Below are positions 28,433 to 37,081 of a stretch of 64,000 bases of DNA, piece after piece. The DNA is from an archaeon. GTDB taxonomy: Archaea > Nanobdellota > Nanobdellia > Pacearchaeales > GW2011-AR1. Below the pieces are notes generated by a model. It was not told where the DNA came from. It made no database searches and was given only the letters and a program-made list of their open reading frames with translations. The stretch's first letter is position 1. Every line of letters starts with the position of its first letter. The stretch covers positions 1 to 64,000 of the forward strand of contig JAUWIJ010000004.1 in assembly GCA_030605415.1 (NCBI GenBank). The letters are read 5' to 3'. The position numbers and the translations under genes were made by a program.

Positions 28433-29377
28433 ATGGAATACAAAATCAAAAATCTAAAACTAAAAAATCGATTTTTACTTGCGCCGATGTTGGAGCCGAA
28501 TGATATTGCGTTTCGTTTGCTTTGTAAGAAAGCTGGGTGCGGGCTGACTTGGACAGGAATGGTTTCGCCGTTGTCAAAACAGAAAATGGACTTGGATGAT
28601 AAACCTGCGGTGCAATTGTTTGGGAATAGCGCGAGAGGAATTAAAAGTTTTATTAAAAAATATGACAAGGATGTCTCGCTTTGGGATTTTAATTTGGGGT
28701 GTCCGTCGAAGCTGTCGAGAAGGTTGTCGTACGGGGCGTTTATGCATAGTGATTTTGAGATGATTGAAGAAATTTTGAAAACGATGCGTGAGGCGACAAA
28801 AAAGCCGATTAGTATTAAATTGCGGAAGTCTGGGCAAGCGATTGAAATTGCAAAGTTGGCGGAGAAATATGTCGATGCGATTGGGATTCATGCGAGGACG
28901 ATTGAGCAGGGTTATTCTGGTGATGTGGATTATGATTTTGCTTTGAAATTAAAGGTGGCGGTTGGTATACCGGTAATTTATTCGAGTGTGCCCAAGGGCA
29001 TACCCTCACAGATACAAGGGAAAGATAAGTTGGGGCAGACTCTACCTTCTGCCCAGATGGCATCCGCTGGTGCGGACAAGGTCGGTAATGTTAATGTGGG
29101 TAAATATAGAAAGATTTTGAAAGATTTTAATTTCGTGTTTGTCGGGCGGGAAGCAATTGGAAATCCTAATATTTTTTCTAAATTGAGTGGGAGCGAATTA
29201 AGGGTTGGATTTAAAGATTATTTGAAGTTAGCTAAAAAGTATAAATTATTTTTCAGGCAGATTAAATATCAGGCGATGAATTTTACTAAGGGGTTGGAAG
29301 ATGCAAAAAACTTGAGGAAGAGGTTGGTTGAGGCGAAGAGTGTTGGAGATATTGAAAGGGTGATGGGAAAGAAATAA
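28433..29377 (+). CDS. tRNA-dihydrouridine synthase family protein carrying an in-frame mini-element
   Basis: FLLAPMLEPNDIAFRLLCKKAG, LWDFNLGCPSK, GIHARTIEQGYSG, VGREAIGNPNIF. Confidence 0.9.
   Translation: MEYKIKNLKLKNRFLLAPMLEPNDIAFRLLCKKAGCGLTWTGMVSPLSKQKMDLDDKPAVQLFGNSARGIKSFIKKYDKDVSLWDFNLGCPSKLSRRLSYGAFMHSDFEMIEEILKTMREATKKPISIKLRKSGQAIEIAKLAEKYVDAIGIHARTIEQGYSGDVDYDFALKLKVAVGIPVIYSSVPKGIPSQIQGKDKLGQTLPSAQMASAGADKVGNVNVGKYRKILKDFNFVFVGREAIGNPNIFSKLSGSELRVGFKDYLKLAKKYKLFFRQIKYQAMNFTKGLEDAKNLRKRLVEAKSVGDIERVMGKK
29001..29042 (+). repeat. 42-bp mini-element inside dus, in frame
   Basis: TACCCTCACAGATACAAGGGAAAGATAAGTTGGGGCAGACTC, encoding IPSQIQGKDKLGQT. Confidence 0.9.
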
Positions 29378-29457
29378 ATAGGCAGATAGAAAATTAAAAA
29401 AATATTTTTTCAGCAATTCTTTATCTTCCATCTTTTTTACATCTCTAAAAAATAATG

Positions 29458-29733
29458 TTATACTATTATATCGATTATGGTGCCAAGATTTTTTTTGATT
29501 TTAGCAGGTTTGTTATTTAATAGACTCCTTCTTACTAAATTCTCATATGTTTGATTAATTGTTTCATCTATTATTTCATCATATTCAGATTGAAGGATAT
29601 ATCTATCATTATGATTTACCATTTGAGTTATTCCTTCCGACACTATGTTATCTACACTACATGTATTTGAACTATTTTTCCTGTACAAATTTTCTCCAAT
29701 TTTCTCCCAGTTCTTTATTTGGTATTCTCCCAT
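29458..29733 (-). CDS. Small hypothetical protein (91 aa, start MGEYQIKNW)
   Basis: ORF; longer upstream start overlaps the divergent gene. Confidence 0.45.
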   Translation of the reverse strand: MGEYQIKNWEKIGENLYRKNSSNTCSVDNIVSEGITQMVNHNDRYILQSEYDEIIDETINQTYENLVRRSLLNNKPAKIKKNLGTIIDIIV

Positions 29734-29804
29734 AAAAATATAGGCAATATTAAGTTTATAAATGTTACTACTGCAGAGTATTAGTTTATCTGGTGACGAA
29801 AACA

Positions 29805-29858
29805 AATAAATAGAGTTTTTGCGTGTGTTTGACATGGTTTGGAAATTGGTTGGAGCGA
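29805..29858. repeat. Duplicated upstream region + first codons of the matrixin-like gene, copy 1
   Basis: 51/54 identical to 30478-30531. Confidence 0.9.
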
Positions 29859-30019
29859 AGAATGTTGAGGAAGTTGAGAGAGTAATGAAATAGGGACTGA
29901 ATTTGCAATTAAGATTAGAAGACTGTAAAATATATATTGTGTGACAATAATTCTTTATAAGTGTGAATCTTTGTGAAAAGTATGATGTTGGAATTAAATG
30001 TAAATAATAACTTTTTATA

Positions 30020-30457
30020 ATGGATGTCACAGACCCATTTGGAATTACAAAACAAGTTAGTTTATTAGAATCTATCACACATGGTCTTTCAGAGGCGTAT
30101 AGATTAGATTTAGAAACAGAATTAGTGAAGGAATCGGTCACTTCGCAAAAAGATAATCTCGGAACATTTATTGTTCAAAAATTAAGTTGCTATGACTGGG
30201 CTAAGAATCCTGAAGATTATTTTTACACGTTGAAATATGAACAGTATAATTTACCTAAAGATTTAAAATATAAAGAAAGAGATTTTGGAATAATATTACC
30301 TATCCCACATCAGGCACTTATTGGAAACAATTTTGTAGATGATTTTATATTTCAATTGGCATCTGGTGTATTAAACAAGAGGGGATATTCTGTTTCCTTC
30401 GAGATAGACGATACTTATAATCTTATTAAAATCGCTCAACAAAAAAGAAGCAAATAA
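30020..30457 (+). CDS. Hypothetical protein (145 aa)
   Basis: ORF between duplicated gene ends. Confidence 0.5.
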   Translation: MDVTDPFGITKQVSLLESITHGLSEAYRLDLETELVKESVTSQKDNLGTFIVQKLSCYDWAKNPEDYFYTLKYEQYNLPKDLKYKERDFGIILPIPHQALIGNNFVDDFIFQLASGVLNKRGYSVSFEIDDTYNLIKIAQQKRSK

Positions 30458-30491
30458 TTATACGAGTAATGAAAAGGAATAAATAGAGTTC

Positions 30492-31445
30492 TTGCGTGTG
30501 TTTGATATGGTTTGGAAATTAGTTGGAGCGATGTTGATGTTGTTTGTGCTGATATTTTCTTTTGCGTTTGTTTATCAGAATTTGCCACAGGAGCCTGTTG
30601 AAATGAAAGCAAGTGAGATTATGCCTGAGATTTTTGAAGTAGTTGATTATGGGACGACGCCTGTTTTTGCAGAGAATATGAGATTTAATCACAATATTAT
30701 TTCTTATTTTATTGAAGATGAGTGTGTGAAAGTCCGACGGGATGCGATGATTGAAGCGTTTGATATTTTTGCTGAGAAAATGAATTTAATTTCTTTTTAT
30801 GAAGTTGAAAATAAAGATGTGGCAGATATTCAGGTTGGATGTTCGGATGAATATATTGAGATTGGCGAGAGATTATTTGTAGCAGGGGAGGGCGGACCTT
30901 CGAGGATAATTAATACAAGTGTGTTCAAGACAATTGAGAAAGGGAAAATTATATTGTATAATAATCCGCAATGCGATTATCCCGTCGTGGAGTTACACGA
31001 GTTGTTGCATGTTTTTGGATTTGATCATGTGGATGACCCGAGTAGTATAATGTATAATGTTTCGAGATGTAATCAGAGGATTACACCGGATATGATTGAA
31101 TTGATTGATAAACTGTATTCGATTGAGCCGTTGGCGGATGCGGTTATAGAGGAGTTGGTGGCAGTGAAGCGAGGGAGGTATGTGGATTTTAATATTACGG
31201 TTTTGAATGAGGGACTTATAGGAATTGATTCAATTAGTTTGACGATTGTTGCCGGCGGTAAGGAGATTCAGGTGATAGATTTAGGGGAAATTGATATCGG
31301 GTATGGTCGAACTTTGCGAGCGACGAATATTAAATTGCCGTCGAGGAATGTGGAAAAAATTGATTTTATTATTGATAATAATAATGTCGTTAGAGAGTTG
31401 AATGAAAATAATAATTTTGTGGAGATGGTTATTGAGTCTCAATAA
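30492..31445 (+). CDS. Matrixin-like zinc metallopeptidase with CARDB-like C-terminal domain; start possibly at MVWKLVGA
   Basis: ELHELLHVFGFDHVDDPSSIMYN (HExxHxxGxxH + Met-turn). Confidence 0.82.
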   Translation: MRVFDMVWKLVGAMLMLFVLIFSFAFVYQNLPQEPVEMKASEIMPEIFEVVDYGTTPVFAENMRFNHNIISYFIEDECVKVRRDAMIEAFDIFAEKMNLISFYEVENKDVADIQVGCSDEYIEIGERLFVAGEGGPSRIINTSVFKTIEKGKIILYNNPQCDYPVVELHELLHVFGFDHVDDPSSIMYNVSRCNQRITPDMIELIDKLYSIEPLADAVIEELVAVKRGRYVDFNITVLNEGLIGIDSISLTIVAGGKEIQVIDLGEIDIGYGRTLRATNIKLPSRNVEKIDFIIDNNNVVRELNENNNFVEMVIESQ

Positions 31446-31476
31446 AACTTAAAAGGCTAGTGTTGGTAATTTTTTT

Positions 31477-33456
31477 ATGAAAGAGGATTTAGAGTACGTT
31501 AAGATTTTAAAAGCGTTGATGGAATTGCCGTTTCAGGTTGGGAAAAATTTGTTGGTGGATTTTTTAAATGGGAATTATAAGAACCCTTCGGTAATAAAGA
31601 ATCGGCTGGACGAGTTGGATGGCTTTGAAAGTTTGCTTTGGAATAAAGATAAAATAATTAGGGAAATAGATAGGTTGGTAGCTAATGGAATGATTGATTT
31701 TGTGGTGAGTGATTATAATAAATTTGTGAAGGTTTTGTCGTTGACAATTAAGGGGCAGAACGAGATTGCAAATCCTACCTTGCCCGGAAAAAAATTGGCG
31801 AATAAAGTAGAGTTTAAAAAAACTGAGATTAGTGAGGATGACCGTGTGAGGTTTAAGGAATTGGATAGTTTTTTGGGATGGTTTAATGATGAACAGAAAA
31901 AAGCGATTATTTCGGAGAGTTCCAATATGCTTTGTGTTGCTGGTGCGGGTTCGGGGAAGACTACTGTGCTAACGAAGAGGATTGAGTTTTTGGTAAAATA
32001 TAAGGGGGTTGATGCTTCGAAGATTCTGGCGATTACGTTTACGAGAAAGGCAAGAAGAGAAATGCAGAGGCGGCTTGATGAGTTGGGAATTGATGGGATT
32101 GCGGTGCATACTTTTAATTCGTTTTGTGAGGGGATTTTGAGAAGGCATGGGGCAAAAATTTATGGTCGGACAATTCGGATGCAGAGTTATGGAGATAAGA
32201 TTCTTGCGATAAATATGGCGTTGGCGTCGGTGGGGTTAGATATGGAAGAGGTGGTGAGCGATTATTTTACTTCAGCTCAGAGGAAATTTAAGACAAGAAA
32301 CCAGATGGCGAATAGTTTTATGCATGATTGTTTTTCGGTGATAGATTATTTTAAGGTGACTGGTATGGATGAGTATGATTTTAGTAAGAATGCCGATGTG
32401 AAGAATAAGGATAATGCGAGGATGATTTATCAGATTACTCGATATTTAAAAGAGCATATGGCGACGCAAGGGCTGAGAGATTATACCGATCAGATTATTG
32501 ATACGATTAAATTTTTTGAGAGTGTTCCGGACGATGTGCCAAGATTTGAGCATATTTTGATTGATGAATATCAGGATGTGAACGCGTTGCAGATTAAGTT
32601 GATTGATTTGCTCCTGAGCGCCACACGTGGCATACCCTCTAAGTTGGGCACTTCTGACGAAGTTCCGTTTTCATCGGTCGCACGTAATAGTGTACCCTCT
32701 AAGTTGGGAACTTCTGACGAAGTTCCGTTTTCATCGGGCAATTTGTTTGCGGTTGGAGATCCGCGGCAATCGATTTTTGGGTGGAGGGGTTCGGATGTAA
32801 ATTATATTGTGGATTTTGGGAAGAGCCATAAGGATGTTGAGATTATTCATTTGATGAAAAATTATCGGAGTGCGAGGGAAATTGTTGAGTTTATGAATCA
32901 TTCTATTAGGAAAATGGGATTGCCTGATTTGGAACACCACAATGAATTTAGCGATGTTAAAATTCGGATTTTGGATTTTGAGAATGAGGGGGCGGAGCGG
33001 GAGTTTGTTATAGAAAATATTGTTAATTCGGATATGTCTGATAAAGAAATTTTTGTTTTGGCGAGGACGAATCGGCAGTTGATGGAGTTGTCGCAGTTGA
33101 TGAAAGCGAGAGGGATTGGTCACGTTATGCGATCTGATGATCAGGTAAATGGTGGGCGGTTGAAAATTGAGGGAAGACGGAAAGTGGGGAATATCACTTT
33201 GGCGACGGTGCATGCCATTAAGGGGCTGGAAGCGAAGAAGGTTTTTGTAATTGGGGCGAACGAGCAGAATTTTCCGTGCAAGGCTTCGGACCATCCTGCG
33301 ATTGAGATAGTGAAGATAGATGATTATAACAAGGAAGAAGAAGAGAGGCGGTTGTTTTATGTGGCAATTTCGAGGGCGAAGGAAATTTTGTATGTGACTT
33401 ATTCGGGAAAGAAGCCGAGCTATTTTATTAATGATGAGATGAGGAAGTTGGGGTGA
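31477..33456 (+). CDS. UvrD/Rep-family DNA helicase
   Basis: NMLCVAGAGSGKTTVLTKRI, AITFTRKARREM, ILIDEYQDVN, VGDPRQSIFGWRG, ATVHAIKGLEAKKVFVIG. Confidence 0.95.
   Translation: MKEDLEYVKILKALMELPFQVGKNLLVDFLNGNYKNPSVIKNRLDELDGFESLLWNKDKIIREIDRLVANGMIDFVVSDYNKFVKVLSLTIKGQNEIANPTLPGKKLANKVEFKKTEISEDDRVRFKELDSFLGWFNDEQKKAIISESSNMLCVAGAGSGKTTVLTKRIEFLVKYKGVDASKILAITFTRKARREMQRRLDELGIDGIAVHTFNSFCEGILRRHGAKIYGRTIRMQSYGDKILAINMALASVGLDMEEVVSDYFTSAQRKFKTRNQMANSFMHDCFSVIDYFKVTGMDEYDFSKNADVKNKDNARMIYQITRYLKEHMATQGLRDYTDQIIDTIKFFESVPDDVPRFEHILIDEYQDVNALQIKLIDLLLSATRGIPSKLGTSDEVPFSSVARNSVPSKLGTSDEVPFSSGNLFAVGDPRQSIFGWRGSDVNYIVDFGKSHKDVEIIHLMKNYRSAREIVEFMNHSIRKMGLPDLEHHNEFSDVKIRILDFENEGAEREFVIENIVNSDMSDKEIFVLARTNRQLMELSQLMKARGIGHVMRSDDQVNGGRLKIEGRRKVGNITLATVHAIKGLEAKKVFVIGANEQNFPCKASDHPAIEIVKIDDYNKEEEERRLFYVAISRAKEILYVTYSGKKPSYFINDEMRKLG
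32619..32738 (+). repeat. Two tandem 60-bp in-frame units in the helicase, related to the 42-bp element
   Basis: (g/c)xaTACCCTCTAAGTTGGGxACTTCTGACGAAGTTCCGTTTTCATCGG twice, period 60; encodes (I/V)PSKLGTSDEVPFSS x2. Confidence 0.85.
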
Positions 33457-33487
33457 GGTTAGGGGTCGGTGGTCGGTGGTCGGACGC

Positions 33488-33529
33488 TACCCTCACAGAT
33501 ATAAAGGAGAAACAGGTTGGGGCACACTG
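33488..33529 (+). repeat. 42-bp mini-element
   Basis: TACCCTCACAGATATAAAGGAGAAACAGGTTGGGGCACACTG. Confidence 0.92.
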
Positions 33530-33618
33530 TTCGCTGGTCGGTAGTCGGGGGTCGGGGGAACGTTCTCGGAGACAGGGCTTTTGAGAGTGGCGGTTCTGAG
33601 TTCAAAGAGCGAAGCGGT

Positions 33619-33660
33619 GGGTCTGCCCCAACCTATTTCTCTTTTATATAGGTGAGGGTA
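33619..33660 (-). repeat. 42-bp mini-element (opposite orientation)
   Basis: Reverse complement TACCCTCACCTATATAAAAGAGAAATAGGTTGGGGCAGACCC. Confidence 0.92.
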
Positions 33661-33781
33661 CTCAGTTCTAAGTTCTGGGAGGGGAGAACAACATTTCTTT
33701 TCTAAGTTTAATTAAATCTTTTTTCTATTTTATGTAGCCCATAACCACAACCTTTAAATATATGTAGCCCCTAACTATTTT

Positions 33782-34687
33782 ATGGTTTATGTTGAAAAGT
33801 TTAAATTAAAAGGCAATGATTATTACAGACTTGTCCACAACATTCGTGTTGAAGATAAAATAATTCATAAAACAAAATATCTCGGAAAGAAAATTCCTCC
33901 GAAAAAAAAGCTTGAGAAAATTGAAAAGGAATTTTTGAAGGAGATTAGCAGGAAGGGAACTAAATATTTTTCTCAAAAAGAGTTGGAGCAGATAGAAAAT
34001 AAGAAAGAAAAATATGTCAAAGAGTCAAAAAAGTTGAGCAATATTGAGAAAAAGAAGAAACTGGAGGAATTTATGATTAGGTATACTTACGATAGCAGTA
34101 AACTTTCGGGGGTAGACATTACTTTAAGGCAGACTTTTTTAATTTTAAAAGAGGGAGTTATTCCAAAAGAATTTAGGAATTTGAGAATTGTGAGGGAAAT
34201 TGAAAATCATGAAAAGGGATTTATGCTGATTACTAAATATAAGGGGATTTTTGATTTAAGGTTTGTTAAAAAACTTCATAAACTTTTAATGAAGGGAGTT
34301 GGTGGGGAGATTGCAGGAAAACTTAGAAGTGAGTTAAAAAGAAACGTTCAAATTGCGGGCACTCCTTACATTCCTCCCAAATGGAATGAATTAGAAAAGG
34401 AAATAAAAAACTTTTTTTTGTGGTATAAAAATAATAATAGGAAACTGCATCCGTTGGAGTTAGCTTCGTTAATCCATTTAAAATTAATTTCTATGCAAAT
34501 ATTTGTAGATGGTAACTCGAGGTTATCAAGACTTTTAATGAACTGGATTTTGTGGAAAAAAAGTTATCCTCTAATAGATATTCCTGTTGAAGATTTAGAA
34601 AATTATTACAATGCCTTAGATTATTATCAAATAGAAAAAGATGATAAACTGTTTGTTAAATATATTTTGAAGAAATATTTGGCTTAG
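33782..34687 (+). CDS. Fic-family protein with altered active-site motif
   Basis: ISMQIFVDGNSRLSRLLMNWIL aligned with HxFxDGNGR; YDSSKLSGVDITLRQT. Confidence 0.8.
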   Translation: MVYVEKFKLKGNDYYRLVHNIRVEDKIIHKTKYLGKKIPPKKKLEKIEKEFLKEISRKGTKYFSQKELEQIENKKEKYVKESKKLSNIEKKKKLEEFMIRYTYDSSKLSGVDITLRQTFLILKEGVIPKEFRNLRIVREIENHEKGFMLITKYKGIFDLRFVKKLHKLLMKGVGGEIAGKLRSELKRNVQIAGTPYIPPKWNELEKEIKNFFLWYKNNNRKLHPLELASLIHLKLISMQIFVDGNSRLSRLLMNWILWKKSYPLIDIPVEDLENYYNALDYYQIEKDDKLFVKYILKKYLA

Positions 34688-34718
34688 GGATTCTTCGAAT
34701 TCCAATTTGAACAAATCC

Positions 34719-35528
34719 CTTACGCTCTCGCCTCGGCTGTGCATGAAATTCTCCGAATTCCAATTTGAACCGTTCAAATCCCTAAAACAAAACGCTCCGT
34801 CCTCGGTCTGCTGGCATGATTGTTGAGACAATCCAATTTGAACAAATCCCCAAAAACAACATGCTCTGTCTGGGGATAGAATAACCGAAAGGGGAGTGAT
34901 TGTTTTATTCATCCCAATATCTCTTTTTTTCCCTTAGCTCCTAATCCTGCCCAAACACCAATAAAAAATAATATCGTTCCAATACTCATGGCAATCCAGG
35001 CGTAATCAACTCCCAATCTAAGGAAATGAATTTGAGCACATTTTTCTTGACTATTAAATGCGATTTGTGCAACTGAACCAATCTCCAGTGTATGTCCCAT
35101 AACCTCAATTTTGGCATTACAAATATTGTCTGCCATTCTAATGTCTTGCGCATTGGGCATAATAATTATACTAAAAGATATTCCAAGCATAAACAAAATA
35201 AATCCTGTAGCCCTAAACATTATTCTTTGGTGTTTATTCATAAGATATTCATACAATCAATCCTTAAAAATGTTTAGAAACGCTCCGTCCTCGGCTGTGC
35301 ATGCAATTCTCCGAATTCCAATTTGAACTGTTTCAAATCCCTACGCTCCGTCCTCGGCTGTGCATGCAATTCTCCGAATTCCAATTTGAACTGTTCAAAT
35401 CCAGGAAAGTATAGGTCATTCTTTGAATGACCTGTACGCTCCGTCCGAATAGACAGACAAAGTGTCTAATTTTTAGTGTGTAACTTTGACACAAAATTAC
35501 ACCCCGCAAATCAGACAAAATGTCCTTA
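34719..35528. repeat. Series of tRNA-Glu 3'-end fragments (CGCTCCGTCC) separated by palindromic fillers
   Basis: cgctccgtcc at 35281, 35344 and 35437, further degenerate copies near 34719 and 34790, before the true tRNA end at 35529. Confidence 0.8.
34909..35256 (-). CDS. Small membrane protein
   Basis: 115-aa ORF, two hydrophobic regions. Confidence 0.5.
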   Translation of the reverse strand: MYEYLMNKHQRIMFRATGFILFMLGISFSIIIMPNAQDIRMADNICNAKIEVMGHTLEIGSVAQIAFNSQEKCAQIHFLRLGVDYAWIAMSIGTILFFIGVWAGLGAKGKKEILG

Positions 35529-35691
35529 CGCTCCGTCCGGGATTTGAACCCGGGTCACCACCGTTCTCCAAATGAATCTCAGGAGAGATTTAAGCAGTTA
35601 CCCAAGAGGGTATGAAGTTTATCATCTCATCGACTAAAACTTCCCACTTAATATGAGAGGGTGGGATCCTTGGCCACTAGACTAACGGAGC
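35529..35691 (-). tRNA. tRNA-Glu (CTC) with a 90-nt intron (35564-35653) after position 37
   Basis: Acceptor GCTCCGT/ACGGAGC; anticodon stem CCACC/GGTGG; loop CTCTCA|intron|C; T arm CCGGG-TTCAAAT-CCCGG. Confidence 0.88.
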
Positions 35692-35780
35692 ATAATAGAA
35701 AAGAAACAATGCGACTTTTAAAACTTACGCCGTCATTGAAAGTGAGAGGGTGAGCAATTTGGTATTTGTGGGAACGGGGA

Positions 35781-35882
35781 TAGTTCCAAGAGCGAAGCGG
35801 TCTGAGTTCTGAGTCGGCGTGCCCCAACCTATTTTTTTCTTATATCTGTGAGGGTATCTAAGTTCTGGGAGCAAAGCGACCT
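35781..35882. repeat. Heptamer cluster with inserted 42-bp mini-element
   Basis: aagagcgaagcggtctgagttctgagt[element]tctaagttctgggag. Confidence 0.88.
35815..35856 (-). repeat. 42-bp mini-element
   Basis: Reverse complement TACCCTCACAGATATAAGAAAAAAATAGGTTGGGGCACGCCG. Confidence 0.92.
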
Positions 35883-36951
35883 AAATTTCCCATTTCCCAT
35901 TTTCCTGAACAACTTTTCCGTCTAATATGATTTTTGCCTTTCGCATGTCTTTGACGATATCCCAGTGGATTATGGAATCGTTTCCGCCGCCGTTGTCTTT
36001 GTAAGCTGCGCCCAGAGCGAGGTGAATTGTTCCGTCCATTTTTTCATCGAACAAAAGATTTTTTGTAAACTTAGTTATTTTTGGATTTAGTCCGATTCCA
36101 AACTCTCCGACGTAGGATGCGTTTTCGTCGGCGTTCAGCATTTCTTTCAAGAAGTCTTCGTTTTTTGATGCGGTTGATTCAATCACTTTTCCGTTTTTAA
36201 ATTTCAAGAAAATATCAGTAACTTCTTTCGCGGATTCTATTGCGGGATAGTCGAATTTTATCCAGCCGTTTAAGGATTCTCTGACGGGTGCCATAAATAT
36301 TTCTCCCATTGGAATGTTATCACCATCTAAATCGGACTTCGCCAACTTGCCGTGAATGTTAAATTTCAAATCAATTCCTTTTCCGATTAGATACACTGAT
36401 TTACCTTTTTGAAATTTTTTTAAGATTTTGTTTATTCTTTTTCCTATTTTGTTCCAGTCTTGAAGGCAGGCGCCGTAGACGAAATTTTCGTAATCGGTTA
36501 AACTCATTTCTGCTTCCTGAGCCAGAGCTTGGCACGGGAATGCTACGGAACTTCGTTGAATATCTGGTCTGCCTTCGCAGATATAGGTTGTTATTGGTCT
36601 TGTAATTTTTTGTCTTGCCGTGATTTTTTTTGGGTCGCAATCCGAGAGTTCTCGCGTATTTGACGTTGTGCTTATGCCAATGTATTTTTGAGCTTTTTGG
36701 ACTTGGTAATTAAAGGTGTCGGGGAATTTTTCTATTTGGTGTTTTTTTGCGTGTTTGAAAAAGAACGAAGAAATTTCTGGAAGACCCACTCGTAAATCAG
36801 GATGCGCGCCACGAAGAATAACTTCTTTGTAAAGTGCAATCAAAAATTCTTGAGCTTCGATTCCGCCTGACAAAATTACATTTTCATTTGGCTTGACTTT
36901 TAGAGCATAATCAACTACTAATTTTGCTAATTGCCTTGTTCTAATATCCAT
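35881..36951 (-). CDS. M29-family aminopeptidase
   Basis: RQLAKLVVDYALKVKPNENVILSG; VREVTDIFLKF..; EFGIGLNPKITKFTKNLLFDEKMDGTIHLALG. Confidence 0.88.
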   Translation of the reverse strand: MDIRTRQLAKLVVDYALKVKPNENVILSGGIEAQEFLIALYKEVILRGAHPDLRVGLPEISSFFFKHAKKHQIEKFPDTFNYQVQKAQKYIGISTTSNTRELSDCDPKKITARQKITRPITTYICEGRPDIQRSSVAFPCQALAQEAEMSLTDYENFVYGACLQDWNKIGKRINKILKKFQKGKSVYLIGKGIDLKFNIHGKLAKSDLDGDNIPMGEIFMAPVRESLNGWIKFDYPAIESAKEVTDIFLKFKNGKVIESTASKNEDFLKEMLNADENASYVGEFGIGLNPKITKFTKNLLFDEKMDGTIHLALGAAYKDNGGGNDSIIHWDIVKDMRKAKIILDGKVVQENGKWEI

Positions 36952-37081
36952 CTTAATTTGCCAGAAACAGTCCGGTGGCCGATCACCTTATATGAGATAA
37001 AAAATCAGGTTTAAAAATATATGTGGGATTGTTTGACGGTGTAGTCGCTAATTATATAAAGGGTTTTTGTGTTAATAAACT

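Larger units (their letters stand above)
33460..33690. repeat. Composite heptamer repeat cluster containing two 42-bp mini-elements
   Basis: ggtcggtggtcggtggtcggacgc ... ttcgctggtcggtagtcggggg ... ttctgagttcaaagagcgaagcggt. Confidence 0.88.

Noticed and set aside
29734-30141. N-terminal extension of ORF 29458..30141
   Set aside because: Would run through the duplicated promoter and overlap the divergent 30020 gene; the MGEYQIKNW start is more plausible
33488-33529. 42-bp element as a canonical MITE with terminal inverted repeats and TSD
   Set aside because: Ends are not clear inverted repeats and no target-site duplication is visible in the readable empty/filled pairs
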